Source of the DNA: Physcomitrium patens
Lineage: Eukaryota; Streptophyta; Bryopsida; Funariales; Funariaceae
Assembly: GCF_000002425.4 (NCBI RefSeq)
Contig: NC_037269.1
Coordinates: forward strand, 1,358,560 to 1,422,559
DNA length: 64,000 nucleotides
Direction: 5' to 3'
This document shows positions 32,641 to 45,483 of the stretch, one piece after another. A program made the position numbers and the translations under genes. How positions within the stretch are numbered: position 1 is the first letter of the stretch; every line of letters begins with the position of its first letter. Under the pieces are notes generated by a model. That model was not told the origin of the DNA and did no database searches. It was given only the letters and a program-made list of their open reading frames with translations.

Positions 32641-34019
32641 ATTTTTACAATGGATTTGTTACATATATAAAATAAGGTATTTATATATGATAGAAAATAC
32701 ATGCTCTCAAAAAACTTCTAACTTTTATTGCTATCATACTATAATTATTTATAATGTAAAAAAATTAACTAATATTTATAAATATTGATATATATTAGAA
32801 TTTTTAATAGGTTAATTTAAAAAAAATTGATATAAGAAAATTTATTTTGAAGTTAACTTATTTTGATTATAGTTTTTAAATTATATAGAATTTAGATATT
32901 TAATATTAAATTTTAAAAAAAGATTGAAACTCAAAAATGAAGATCCAAACTTCCAAAAAGCTTATTTGGAGGGATGAAAGTAAGGTATGGATGGATGAAG
33001 GCAAGAGGTGAGGATCTTCATCTTTATTTGTTGAAAGACATATCAATAGGTTCTTAGGAGTCTATCTACAACCATAACAAGGATTTTGGTAACTTCAAAA
33101 AGAACAATTGAGAATCAAAAATAATAGTTGTCAGGTTTAGGATTTGAATTATAATTTGTATACAAATTTTAGATGGTTTGAAGTTAGAATAATGAAGTTA
33201 TAGCCGTTTGAATTTAGATATCTTTTTTAGATATATTATTACTCTTTTGAAGATAGAAGGAGTTGTACAATAGCTTTTGGAGATTGAAAGATGTGGTTAT
33301 AAGAGTGATTTTAAGACCTATATCTTTTTTAAAAGAATTGCTATATTTGAAGTTTATGTAAAAGAATTATAAAGCATGCAAGACATCACATGTAATTCAA
33401 AGGCAATAAGTGAGTTGTTTTATTAATAGTAATGGTTGGAATCATATTTTGAATTTGTAAACAAATTTTTAGCTCAGAATTTTCAAAGATGTGAATTATT
33501 AGGTTAAAAATCTATATATAAAAATTTTATGGTATTTAAATACTTTATTTGTGAGATATGAAAAAAAATTGCATGTGGATTTGTATAAAGAAGGATTTGA
33601 AACTATTATTAGGATTTTAGTGATATCTCAAGATTCATAATGAATTTATAGCTAAAATTTGTTTTGGTAGTTATTTGAAGTATATTAATATTTTATATAA
33701 AATATTAATTTGTTTGGATGGTTTAATCGTGAGATATGAAAGAATTTGTTTGAAAAAAAATTATTTTAAGGATATATAAGGTTTTAGAATATTTTTATCA
33801 CATTTTGGATGTTCTTTGGTATTTAGAACTTAAATATTGATGTAATTGTATCTATAAGGATAATTTTATATATAAAGTTGGTACTTTTTTATCTTGAAAT
33901 TTGATTGAGAAATTAGTGATAGCTAAAAGTCCAATGCTTTTTTAAGGTAAATTCTCTTACCTTTGATATATTAATGCTTTCATTGAGAGAACCTTGAGGC
34001 ACTAAATTTCTCAATAAAT
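32641..34019. other. AT-rich non-coding stretch, probably C-group LTR or leader
   Basis: No gene is seen. The style resembles a degraded LTR: the phrase 'gtgagatatgaaa' occurs twice (near 33,551 and 33,730), and the end (about 33,930-33,955, 'gtccaatgcttttttaagg') resembles the C1 end 'gcccaatgcattcttaagc'. Boundaries are not resolved. Confidence 0.35.
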
Positions 34020-35087
34020 TAAGATGGAAGATCAAATCTTAAGATTTTCAATACCAAGTAGAATGAGATCCTATAATTTATTCAAGATATTTATTGAATT
34101 TATGAAAGAAAGGCAACATGTACATGACGAGGATAGAAACACCACCAAAGTTTTATAAGTAGCAATGGATAAGATTAGAAGGTTTGTTAGAAGGAATATC
34201 ATTAAGTTTCGAAGGATTTATACATGTAAAATAGAAGTGCATCCAATTTCAAAAATAATGATGATTACCACCTTTAATTTGGCAATAATACCAAAAATCA
34301 AAGAGAGAGTATAAGAGTTGCATATTGAGGCTATATCATAGAAGAAATTTGAAGAACTCTTGAAAAATGAATTTTTTAAAGAAGATTTAGAAAAAATAAC
34401 AAAACAGATCTTTTTGAGTGGATTGAATATAGGCAAGAGAATCAAATAGCTTCAAATAAATTAATTAAGAAATTTGAGACTAAATTTGAATAATTTCTAT
34501 GACAAAAGAAATAACTCTTGAAAACAAAAAAAACTAAGTTATTCTTATAAATAACTGATGAATACTTAGAAGATAAGTTATTCTTTTATCTAATAAATAA
34601 GACATCTAAGAGTTATTTTATTAATAATTTGAGGCTAATAAAAGTCATAATAGATCTTGTGACTAAGCAACAAAAGATTAAGACTTGTGGTTTAATATCA
34701 AGACTAGAATCAGTGTGTACATTTCAAAATCTAGTACTACCTCATAAGGTGGTCAAGATTATGAAGGTTGACAATCTTCAAGAATTGATCAAAGACATAT
34801 AGAATTTTAGAGAATAAATGATTGAGTTGAAGAAATCTTAGATGGAAAGCTCAAAAAATATAATTGAAGATTCAAAAGAATTTGTAAAAAGATATATGCA
34901 ATGTGACAATCCAAACGAAAAGTGTGATAACTATGATAATTATAAGGCTACAATCAAGGGATTTTGTATATTTTAAAGAAGATAGGATAAAACTCACAAG
35001 ATCAAATGAACCTTTGAAGACTAATTTTAATAAAGATGGCATGAAAAAATTGGTGGAGGAATAAATATCAAAATGTAATGCTATACC

Positions 35088-35088
<1 letters not shown>

Positions 35089-35122
<34 letters not shown>
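35089..35122. repeat. Poly(A) run, about 34 bp
   Basis: Uninterrupted A run inside the C4 remnant. Similar runs lie at 43,026-43,058 and 45,449-45,480. Confidence 0.9.
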
Positions 35123-35129
<7 letters not shown>

Positions 35130-35348
35130 TCTATTATAGTTAAGTAAAAAATAATTAAGACTAATTTCTTATTAACTACTAAAGCCATGATCAAGGAAGT
35201 TGAAGCTATCTAAAAAATGACTAGATGGAGTAATTCAATTGATATTATTAGTATTAAAGTATTTTTATGTGAAAACAAATATGATGATGATTTGTATGAT
35301 GCTATGGTTGAAAAAAAAAAGATGTAGAGCTATTTATAAACAGGATGT

Positions 35349-35353
35349 TGAAT
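35349..35353. repeat. Target-site duplication of A3 (left), TGAAT
   Basis: TGAAT here and TGAAC at 41,739-41,743. One mismatch. Confidence 0.7.
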
Positions 35354-35914
35354 TGTCAAGGACAAGAACTCGATGAAAAAATAATTCAGACAAGTGAGCC
35401 TTCACTCAAAGAAAGGTAACAAAATATAAATAAACAAGTATGTATATTCAAAGAGAAACTGGAATGGCTATTACCAAAAGACAAGAAAATTAGAGACCCT
35501 TGAAACTAGATTGGAAGCAAGAAAGGAGTTGACAAGAGTGAAGAAGGCTTCACTCTTGTCTCTATATATACTATCTAACTAGGGGCTACGTGGCAACATT
35601 CTATAGGACCTTCAATATGTGTTGACTTTGTAAGACACATGCTTTGACTTACAAGGTAAGTTTTTCTATGTGTGTGCCACATAGTTAGCTTGATCTTTAA
35701 GCTAACAACATGTGTGGCACATGGCCAACTTGTTGACCACGTTTCTAATCCAAAAAGTCAATTAAAGACACCTATGAAGTCAAAGCAGCGTCTATAAAGC
35801 TTCTAGGAAGCTTCCATATTAAATACTATAGAATTAACTTACTTTTATCTATTTTTACTTACTTCTACTTATTTATATATGTAATTACTAGCTTACATGA
35901 GTATGTCTGTGACA
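35354..35914 (-). repeat. A3 3' LTR (561 bp)
   Basis: Partner of 41,178-41,738. The TATA box and adjacent 13-bp inverted repeat are kept. Confidence 0.92.
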
Positions 35915-35955
35915 TTACCCTCCCTTCTAGGGACGAGTTCCACGAGGAGCGGTCA

Positions 35956-36378
35956 TCATATGTTGAAGAAATCTATGATGCGATAAATTGTATTTACCAC
36001 ATACTCTGATCTTTGCTTTCTTCGAAGATGATTGATAGGGCCTCTCAACCATCGGTAATGTCCCATACTAGGGCGAGAAGACCACCCAGTTATTTGATCA
36101 TTGTTGAGGCCTTCATAACTTCTTTCGAATAGAACATTTGGAACACCATCAGGAGTTGTTCCTACCTCTAGCAAAATCACCAAACATTGGAAGTTCCTTC
36201 CCAAATCGTGATATCAAACGCGTTGTATCTCGCCATCTATTCGAAGAAGAACATGTCGTTCTTGAAGATCTTCATCTCGATTGCGTCGACTTGAAGGTTG
36301 TGACAATCATAATGTCTCATCCGGCAGGTCAGCAAATGAAGGCTCTTGAGTTGAATCCACTGGTTGTTGGTTCTCCAT
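35956..36378 (-). pseudogene. A3 accessory ORF (broken)
   Basis: Same site and sequence family as in A1 and A2. The C-terminal 82 codons remain open (CLVILLEVGTTPDGVPNVLF, then GHYRWLRGPINHLRRKQ). Confidence 0.75.
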
Positions 36379-36480
36379 CTCTTGAACATCACAACTACAA
36401 AGAAGCTACGAACAAGGATTGAAAGTAAAATGTTGTCTTGCCTAGATGTTGTTTCTTTTATAAAGAAGGTTTTCATCTTG

Positions 36481-39400
36481 ATTTTGATGGATGTCATCGA
36501 TGAAAAGCCTCCATCGCCTTTGCTGTATTTGCAAGATTCTTTATTGGCTCCCATGTACATTCACTAATACCATATCCGCACCAATGGACAAGATATTTCA
36601 ATTTATTTCGGCGCCGCCTTGAATCTAAGACTTCTTCTACTTCAAACTCTTCATTATTGTCCACTTCTATAGGAGGAGGTGGAGCTTGTCATCTTTTTGG
36701 TATATCCACTGTCTTGTATGGTTCAAGAAGAGACATGTGGAATACTGGATGGATTTTCATTGACTCCGGTAGATGTAAACAATATTCAACTTGATTGATT
36801 TGTGTAGAAATAGAAAATAGTCGCAGCCTTCGATAGTCTAACTTATCACAAGGATGAGTGGTCTTGATATTGTGACAAAGTAGCCATACCTTATCACCCA
36901 AGAGGAATGGTCGTTGTTCCTTTTGATAGACATCCGCATTGACCTTTTATTGTTCTTGAGCCTCTTTTAATTGTGCCTTCATCGTTGCATGTAGCTTTGA
37001 TAAATGAATCGCCAAATCTTTCGCAGTAGGATTATCAACTTTTGAAAAGTCAAAAGTATCAAGTCGTAGATGATAACCATAATTAGCAAAGAAAGGTGTT
37101 TGTTTTGTAGAAGAATGTACCGTATTATTGTAATCAAACTGTGCCAATGGCAAAAGAGTTGTTCAATCATCTTGTTGGTAGTTAATGGTACATCTTGAAT
37201 ATTGCTCCAAAACTTGATTAATACGCTCCGTTTGTCCATCAGTTTGAAGATGGAATACCGAAGATAGTTTTATATCCACTTTTAGAATCTTGAAAAGAGT
37301 TCGCCAAAATCTTGATACAAATTGAGTTCCCTTATCTGATATAATATCCTTAGGTAATCCATGATAGTGATAGATATTGTCAAGAAAGAGCTTAGCTGTT
37401 TCTTCACTTGTGATAGATTTTGTACATGGTACAAAATGTGCCATCTTGGTAAAATGATCTACTATCACGAATATAGAATCATAAGAACCTGAGATTGGAA
37501 GATCCGTGATGAAGTCCATAGAAACAGAAGACCATGGTTGTTCTGGAATGGATAATGGCTGAAGAAGTCCAAAAGGTCGATGACAAGGAATTTTTGATCT
37601 TGAGCAAATATCACATGATTGTACAAAATCTTTAACTGCCTTCCACATTTGAGGCCACCAAAAATCCCTAGATATCAACTCCAAAGTCTTATTATATCCA
37701 AAATGTACTGCTGTTGAAAAGTCATGATGAGCTTGAAGAATACGTAAACATGCTTCTCCTTCTGGAACATATAGGCGTCCTTCAAAATAGAGTAGGTTGT
37801 TCTTGAATTCAAATTTAGAGGGATCATGAGATTTAGAAGAATTATTCTTCATATCATGAACAAGAGGGTCTGAAGACATACTTAACTAAACTTGCTTTAA
37901 AAAAGTTAAATCAACAATCAATGTTGATTTTATTGCTCGAAGATGAAATTGCTCTGGCTTTAAGAGAACCGTTCTTTGTTGCTCAAAAGCTGCATCTCTT
38001 TCTTTTGGTGCAAGATAAGAACGTCTAGATAAGGCATCCGACAAACCTTGTTATTTTCCTGGCCGATAAGTGATGTTGAACTTAAATCTTGATAAAGACA
38101 TGCTCCAACGAACTTGACAATGATTTAATATGCGTGCTGACATAAAATATTCGAGGTTCTTGTAATCTGTATACATGGTGACTGGACTGGAAGCACCTTC
38201 TAGATAATGATGCCATTCTTGAAAAGAATCCACAATTGCAAGAAGTTCTTTGTCATGGATCTCATAATTGATTTCTACCGCTGAGAATTTTCTTGAATGA
38301 AAGGCTATTGGATGAAGTTTGTCATCTGTTCCCATTTGTGACAAAACTGCACCCAGAGCAAAGTCTGATGCATCTGTTTCCATAAAGAATATATTGGAAA
38401 AATCAACACGATACAAGATTGGTGCAGAAATAAACATCGTCTTCAAAGATTCAAAAGCAACTTCTGCTTCTTGATTCCATTGGAGTTTGTCTTTACAAGT
38501 CAAACGTGTAAGTGGAGCTGCAACTCGAGAGAAGTCTTTGATGAAGATCCGATAGTAGTTGGCAAATCCCAAAAAATATTAGACATCTCTTACCGTTTTT
38601 GGGATCTTCCAATCTATAATAGTTTGAACTTTCTTAGGATCCATCATAAGTCCATCATTTGAAATGATGTAACCTAAGAAATCGACTTGAGTAGTATGGA
38701 ATACACACTTTTCTATCTTGGTATAGAATCTTGCATCTCTTAATTTTTGTAACACACAACGAACATGAAATTCATGTTCTTCTGGATTCTTAGAATAGAT
38801 CAAGATGTCGTCTAGATAACATACCACAAAATCGTCCAAAAATTCTCGAAAAATATCATTCATTAGATGTTGAAAAGCTACTAGTGTATTTATAAGTCCA
38901 AAAGGCATGTTGTTGTATTCAAAATGTCCATACCTAGTTCGAAATGCAGTCTTCTATTCATCTCCTTCTTTGATACATACTAGATTGTATGCTCTCCGAA
39001 GATCTATTTTTGTATAGATCTTAGCTTGATTCAGTTGATCAAGGAGTCCAGATATTAAAGGTAGTGGATACCTATTTTTGATGGTAATCTTGTTGAGTCC
39101 TCGATAATCAACACACATCCACAATGATCCATCTTTTTTCTTCACAAATAGATTTGGAACTCCTACCAGAGATTTTGAATGGCGTATGAAATTCTTGGCT
39201 AGATTTTCTTCGATATACTCCTTGAGTTCAGTCAACTCATTTTGTGATAAACTATAGATTGGTTCGAATGGCGGTTGTCCTCTTTCTTGAAGGTCAATTG
39301 AGTAATCATAGGGATGATGTTCCGGGATTGTATCTGCATTCTTTTTTTTGAATACATCTTGAAATTCTTGATATTGGCTTGGAATGCCACTTGAAGTCTT

Positions 39401-41001
39401 TTCACCAGTAGAAACAGGTGTGGCATAAATAATATATGGTGATTCTTTCATAGCAGCATGCAAGAAAGCTTTTGCACCTATAAATATGAGTTTAATTGAA
39501 CTGGACTTATGACTCTCTACTTAATTAAGTACACTATTAGTTATACTTTTAGAGAAAGTAAGAGTTTGAAAAATCCAATCTATTTGAGGGTTGTATTTTT
39601 CTAACCATGATAAACCTAAAATGACTGGATTAGAGGGAGATCTAATGATATTAAATACTACAAAACTATTATGACCATTGATTATTACTTCTATATGAAG
39701 GGTTTTGTGAGTAATATCTCCAGAAGATAATGGACGACCATCTATGACTTCTACATGAATAAGTTTAGTTTTCTTTACTAAAGATATGCTATGTCTTTTA
39801 GTAAATTCTTCATCTAAAAAATACGCTGAGGCTCCCGAATCTAACAAGGCAGAGACTTTGTAATGTTTAGGTCCTAAAATAATATTTAATATAAAACAAG
39901 GAGAGGGCTCTAAGGAGAGAATAGGACCTTTATTTGATGTTGTGCAAGGTTCAAGCCGCATGGTCCCTATTGTAGCTGGACAAACTCGTTTTCCAATATA
40001 TTATCTTCTTTCACAGTCATACTCCTCATTTTGTGATTACGTCATTTCTTTGGACAATGTTGAGCAGTGTGTTTTGGTTCTCCACAATATAAACATAATC
40101 CTTCTTAACGACGACAAGTCTTTTCTTGCTTAGTAAGAGGTTTGAAATGTACTGCATCAATTTGCATATCCTCTACTTCTAAATGTATGTATTCAAGAGG
40201 TATTGATGTTGCCATTGAATTATAGTAATGTTGAGGTCGGTTCTTAGATCGAAATTCAAAAAGACGATTGTCGCACTTCACATCAAAGTCAATTGCTTGA
40301 CTCAATGTTTGAGGATCAGATAAGTTGAGCATTAATTTTTTTACCTCATATTGTAATCCGTAGAGAAATTGGCTAATAAGTGCAGCATCATCCTACTTGA
40401 TATCAGTTACAAGTTGTCAAAATTGTGAAGCATACAACGTTACTGATCGATTGCCTTGTCGTAAAATATGAATCTTATTGGTTGCAACATGAATTGCATC
40501 ATGTTCTCCATACGTGGATCGAAACTCTGCCAAAAAAGCCTCTAGATTATCCAATATTGGATCTCGTTGCTCAAGAAAAGATAAAAACCATGATAGTGCT
40601 GAACCTGAAAGAAGTGTATCAATGAATCTAACTTGCGATCTTAGAGTTGGATAGCTTTGGGGTTGAGGTTCAATCACAAGTTGCACTTGATTGATAAATC
40701 CTTGAAACTTGGATCTAGTGCCATCAAAATTCTCGAGTAGGTTAATTCTTAGTTCTCTAACACTGGAAGGATGTTCCACCATAGGAGAAAGGACATGGTT
40801 TGGTGCAGATGTTGAAGCAGCTCCAACCATTTCTATATCTTCACTTCCTGCCAATCTTGTTGCTCCTTGTAGTAGTAAATTGAGTTGATGCATCGCAAGC
40901 ATTAACTCCCTCAATTGCTCTTGCATTTGTGCCATTGCATTCTTCATTTCAACAAGTTCTGCGATGATAACACTTAGAAAAGAGAAGGTGTCTAATATCA
41001 C
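36481..41001 (-). pseudogene. A3 gag-pol region (broken)
   Basis: Gag lies about 40,000-41,001 (coiled-coil start, zinc-knuckle stretch near 40,080), protease near 39,830 (DSGAS), RT about 38,580-39,250 ([16 protein letters not shown] and YLDD), RNase H about 38,050-38,570, integrase about 36,950-37,880, chromodomain near 36,530-36,650. Roughly ten breaks. Confidence 0.88.
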
Positions 41002-41177
41002 TCAAGACAAATAGAAGAGAGGACTTGAGAACAAAGGAAATACTAAGGACAATATCAGTTTACAAGAAGGTAATCCGCAACTTCTAATATGCTTATATCT
41101 TATCAAGAAAAAGGGATAATCCACTCTTAATCAAGATTAGACAAAGCTCTGATATTATAGGTGTATTCTTGTCAATC

Positions 41178-41738
41178 TGTCAAGGACAAGAACTTGATGA
41201 AAAAATAATTCAGAAAAAAAAGCCTTCACTCAAAAAAAGATAACAAAATATAAATAAATAAGTATGTATATTCAAAGAGAAACTGGAATGGCTATTACCA
41301 AAAGACAAGAAAACTAGAGATCCTTGAAACTAGACTGGAAGCAAGAAAGGAGTTGACAAGAGTGAAGAAGGCTTCACTCTTGTCTCTATATATACTATCT
41401 AACTAGGGGCTACGTGGTGACGTTCTATAGGACCTCCAATATGTGTTGACTTTGTAGGACACATGCCTTGACTTACAAGGTAAGTTTTTCTATGTGTGTG
41501 CCACATAGTTAGCTTGATCTTTAAGCTAACAACATGTGTGGTACATGGCCAACTTGTTGACCACGTTTCTAATCCAAAAAGTCAATTAAAGACACCTATG
41601 AAGTCAAAGCAGCGTCTATAAAGCTTCTAGGAAGCTTCCATATTAAATACTATAGAATTAACTTACTTTTACCTACTTTTACTTACTTCTACCTATTTGT
41701 ATATGTAATTATTAGCTTACATGAGTATGTCCGTGACA
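41178..41738 (-). repeat. A3 5' LTR (561 bp)
   Basis: Partner of 35,354-35,914. The right duplication TGAAC follows at 41,739-41,743. Confidence 0.92.
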
Positions 41739-42409
41739 TGAACTTAAAAATGAGAAGATGTCTCTAAATAATAAAGAAGCTTCTAAAGAGTAGAAATCAG
41801 AAAAGATACCTTCTTCAACTCATCTTAGTAGTACTTCATTTCCAAAAGAGTGATAGGAGAAGAACAAAGAGAAGAAAAAAGATGACACAAGTAAACCTTA
41901 AGATAAGAATCTTGCTTATAAGCTTCAATCTAAAATTGAGACATCTACAGATATGAAAAATATTTTAAAAGAGAGGATCTTGGATGCCAAAATAAAATTT
42001 ACTCTAAAAGAGGCTCTTGCTATAACCAAGAATGATTTCTATGAATTGATCATCAATGAGATAAAAAAATAAAAAAATAAAAAATAAAAAATAGATAAAA
42101 GCTGAAACCATTATGGTAGATGCACTGAATAATCTGATAATTATGGATGAAGAAAAAGAAATAAGGTAAGTATTTGCATAATTTGCAATGCAAAAGATTA
42201 GAAATAAGACTAATGTAAGAGACAAGGCTTCATTTAAATATATTGAGGCTATAAAAGTACATCAAATAGAATGCATATTTTTAAAATTTATAGAAATAAA
42301 GAAGAATATATAAGATGCATATATAAACTCTTGTTCTAAATGTGATAATGGTGAAATAGGAGGTAGTAGCTATTTAGTTCTTTATTAGAGTAGAGCTACT
42401 ATAGAGACA

Positions 42410-42840
42410 TATGTGACATTGGGAGACTTTAAAGATTCAATTTTGGCCTTAATTGATCATGGATCTAAAATCAACATCATGTCAAGGCGAATATATGAAA
42501 AGAATAAGTAGCCAATTAATATCAATTATGGTTAAATAATTAGAGCTGCAAACAATCAATTAGGTTATTAATATGGAGCTTATCCAGCTATAAAGACTAA
42601 GGTTGGAGATGTGGAAGATGAACAAAAATATTTCGTGTAAAACTCTGCTACATATCCAGTAATACTTGGTCAATTCTATATTATATCTACAAAAATGGAA
42701 ACTAGAGACTTAGATGATGGTTCATATCATGCCAAGATTTATAATTGAGATAGAAGAAAAGTTATGTAATTTATTATTGTGAAACCTATCCATGAAAGGC
42801 ACAAAAAATAATTAAGAAAGATAACTTTGGAGTCAAAAAA
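42410..42840 (+). pseudogene. C4 aspartic-protease region (broken)
   Basis: LIDHGSKINIMSRRIYEK looks like a retropepsin flap and active-site region (D-[HST]-G-S, then I-N-[IL]-[MI]). ATYPVILGQFYI and ETRDLDDGSYHAKI follow, in the usual order for this lineage. Confidence 0.55.
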
Positions 42841-43023
42841 CAACTTTGTGGATTTCTAGAAAGCATTCTTCTAAGATGGAGATACATGGATACAAATGAA
42901 TCATCTACAAATTTTAATATAAATAATATAAATCTTGAATTTTTAAACTTAATTAGTAATGGATTTGTGAATGTTTAAAGGATTAAAGATTTATATTCTA
43001 TAAATAAAAGAAGTATGAAGAAA

Positions 43024-43025
<2 letters not shown>

Positions 43026-43058
<33 letters not shown>
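43026..43058. repeat. Poly(A) run, about 33 bp
   Basis: Inside the C4 remnant, between the protease and pre-RT regions. Confidence 0.9.
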
Positions 43059-43060
<2 letters not shown>

Positions 43061-43589
43061 TAAAAAAACTTAAAAAGAGAGAATTTAGTTTCAAATGATG
43101 AAGCTATAGTTGGAATAATAAAAGAAATAGATTTAGATGATGATTTGATAAAAAAATTAGAAAATTTAGATATAAGCATAGATAGAGATGTTATAGTAGA
43201 AATATATTTAAGAAGGACTTATAAGAAGTTAAAAAAGATGATAGCAAATAGTATGCTTGCTACAAGCTATGGATTGAAATATGAGGCTAAATTCAAATTA
43301 AATGTAAAACTATGGTAAGAAAGATAAAACCTATAGCTACCCAATTATCAATTGATACTATAGAATATATCAAGCAAGTAGTTAAAGAGCGAAGTTTAAG
43401 AAAGAGATACAAAATTGGACATTAATTTATTCAAGAATCATTAGCTAAGTTGAAGATTAGAGGATGTGATTTCTTAGCATCAATGGAAGAAAATAATAAT
43501 TCATATAGCTATAAATAAGATAAAAAAATAAAATAAAAAATAATAATATAAGCATCTTTAAGAAAGAATCAAAAAAAAAGTTGTAAAAA

Positions 43590-44820
43590 AAAATATTTTA
43601 AAAAATTAGGAGTTGATATTTGGAGAGGACGAATTATGAATCAAGATTGAAATTAGACTTCAAAATAAAAAATTAAAAATCTAAGGTAATTCTAGAGTTA
43701 TTTTTTAATTAAAATATATATATAAAAAAAAACTTAAGTAGATTTTTTTTGGAATTGGTTTCAAGTGATTTGGATCAATTTTGAATTTTTAAGAGCTTTT
43801 AAAAGTTAAAAATATTTTTAGTGATTTTGGATTTTAAAAAATAAAATAAAGTTTAAATTATATGAAAAATTTATAAATATTATAGCAAATAGATATATAG
43901 AATTTTTTAGATTTATAAATATATTTTATAAATTTAAGATAAATCAAATGATTAGATTAAAGAATATTAGAATTTAATTGGATTAAAAAATTAAATATTT
44001 AATTATTAGGATCAATAAGAGTTTATATCATCTTAAGCAATTTTTTAGTTAGATTAAACCAAAATTTTGTCAGAGCATAGTAAATTTAGTTTTTAATAAT
44101 GTTTTCAATCTTAAAAATAAGTGAATAATTCAATAAAGAGTTATTGTTGCTATAAGATCAACATCAAGGTTAGAAAAAAAAGACGGATGACACTCAAGAA
44201 AATTAGGAGTTCTTTTTTTTCAATTTATAATTTTGATTTTTTTAAAACTTTGTGTAATTTTTATTTGATTGAAGACTAAAATATGCAAGAAGTTTTAGTA
44301 AATATCAACAATTTACTTTATAGCTATTGAAGATTTAAGACTACTATAGAAATTTAGTTAGGATTTACTTATGGCTTGATTAGAGTTTTTTTAGGATTTT
44401 ATTAAGATTTGGTTATAATTTGATTAAAATTTTATTAATTTTTTTTAAATATTTTATTAAAATTTTATTAATTTTTTTTAAATATTTTATTAATATTTTA
44501 TTAGAAATTTTTTAATACTTATTTAAAATTTACTTAGGACTTACTTAGAATATTTTTGTATATTTTTAATATTTTTTTATGATTTCTTTTGGATTCTTTA
44601 TAATTATTTATGATTCTTTAAAAAATCCTTAATATTTCTTTAGAATTATTTTAGAATTTTTTCAAGATTTTTTAAAAATTAATTAAGATTTAATTAAGAT
44701 TTTAAAGATTTAATTAGGATTTATTTAGGATTTTTTTAGAGTTGTTAAGATCTTTGTTTGTTACAATTTTTATTTTATCTTCTAAATCCAAATACCTAGT
44801 GCATTCTCAAGCAAGAAAAC
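43590..44820 (+). repeat. C4 LTR (C-type), diverged
   Basis: From 'gttgatatttggagaggacg' it parallels C1 from 'gttgatactcgaagaggac'. It ends near 'cctagtgcattctcaagcaag', matching the C1 end 'gcccaatgcattcttaagcaag'. It carries a weakened TTTAGG-like tract (44,340-44,760). The LTR start is not clear. Confidence 0.65.
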
Positions 44821-45449
44821 ACATTATATGATAGCACTGATTTTCTTCAAAAATATGCCATTTAACTCAATTCATTTACTTCAAATATGGCAATTTATAA
44901 AACTTCTTAAAAAAACATATAAGTACATGAATTTTTAGTCTTAAGATCTAACATTTTTCAAATAGAAAAAAATGGTATAAAATCCATGTAAAAAAATATT
45001 TAGGGCATATAAAATTTCAATTTCTTACTTTAATAGCAAATAATTGTCATATTAAAGTTAGATGAAATATTTATTGAAGGGCACTACTTGGATTGTGGCT
45101 TGCAAATGGTTGACTTCGGATTAATTTGGTACCTTATACCAAGTGCCTAAAATAAAATATGTCTCACATAAAGAATAAAAAAATAGTAAAAATTACATGT
45201 AGTAGCCAATAAAGAAGTAACTGTGAGAAGTGTTTGATATTTAAAATAAAACCACTTTCATAGTCTCAACATCAAAGAAGATATAAAAAAGGAATTACTC
45301 AATCCATGGCAAGAATTTTATTGGTATTGTTAAACCAATAGTATTGAACTTATACATTAGATGTTGCCTTAATGATTAATTTAGCCTCTTTCTTGGTAAG
45401 GGCAATAGATGTAGTAGTCTGCTTAGCAAAAGCTATTAAGAACCATAAA

Positions 45450-45483
<34 letters not shown>

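Larger units (their letters stand above)
34020..35353 (+). pseudogene. C4 gag-like region (broken)
   Basis: Degraded frames include FEELLKNEFFKEDLEKITK near 34,340-34,400 and a Cys-rich C-D-N-P…C-D-N-Y patch near 34,905-34,940, suggesting a zinc knuckle. A poly(A) run of about 34 lies at 35,089-35,122. A3 is inserted at 35,354. Confidence 0.45.
35354..41738 (-). mobile_element. Chromovirus Ty3/gypsy element A3, broken, with both LTRs
   Basis: A 6,385-bp element with 561-bp LTRs (TGTCAAGG…GTGACA) that differ at about 24 positions by eye (about 4.3%), mostly transitions. It has the same parts and order as A1 and A2. Roughly ten breaks. It is inserted in the C4 gag-like region. Confidence 0.93.
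34020..44820 (+). mobile_element. C-group Ty3-like retroelement remnant (C4), heavily broken, hosting A3
   Basis: A plus-strand remnant with a gag-like region (about 34,020-35,353, continuing after A3 from 41,744), an aspartic-protease region (about 42,410-42,840, motif LIDHGSKINIMSRR), a pre-RT region (about 43,090-43,560) and a C-type LTR (about 43,590-44,820). RT, RNase H and integrase are absent, so it is internally reduced. The protease resembles those of a Ty3-like lineage in early land plants and fungi (from memory). Very many breaks. Confidence 0.6.
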
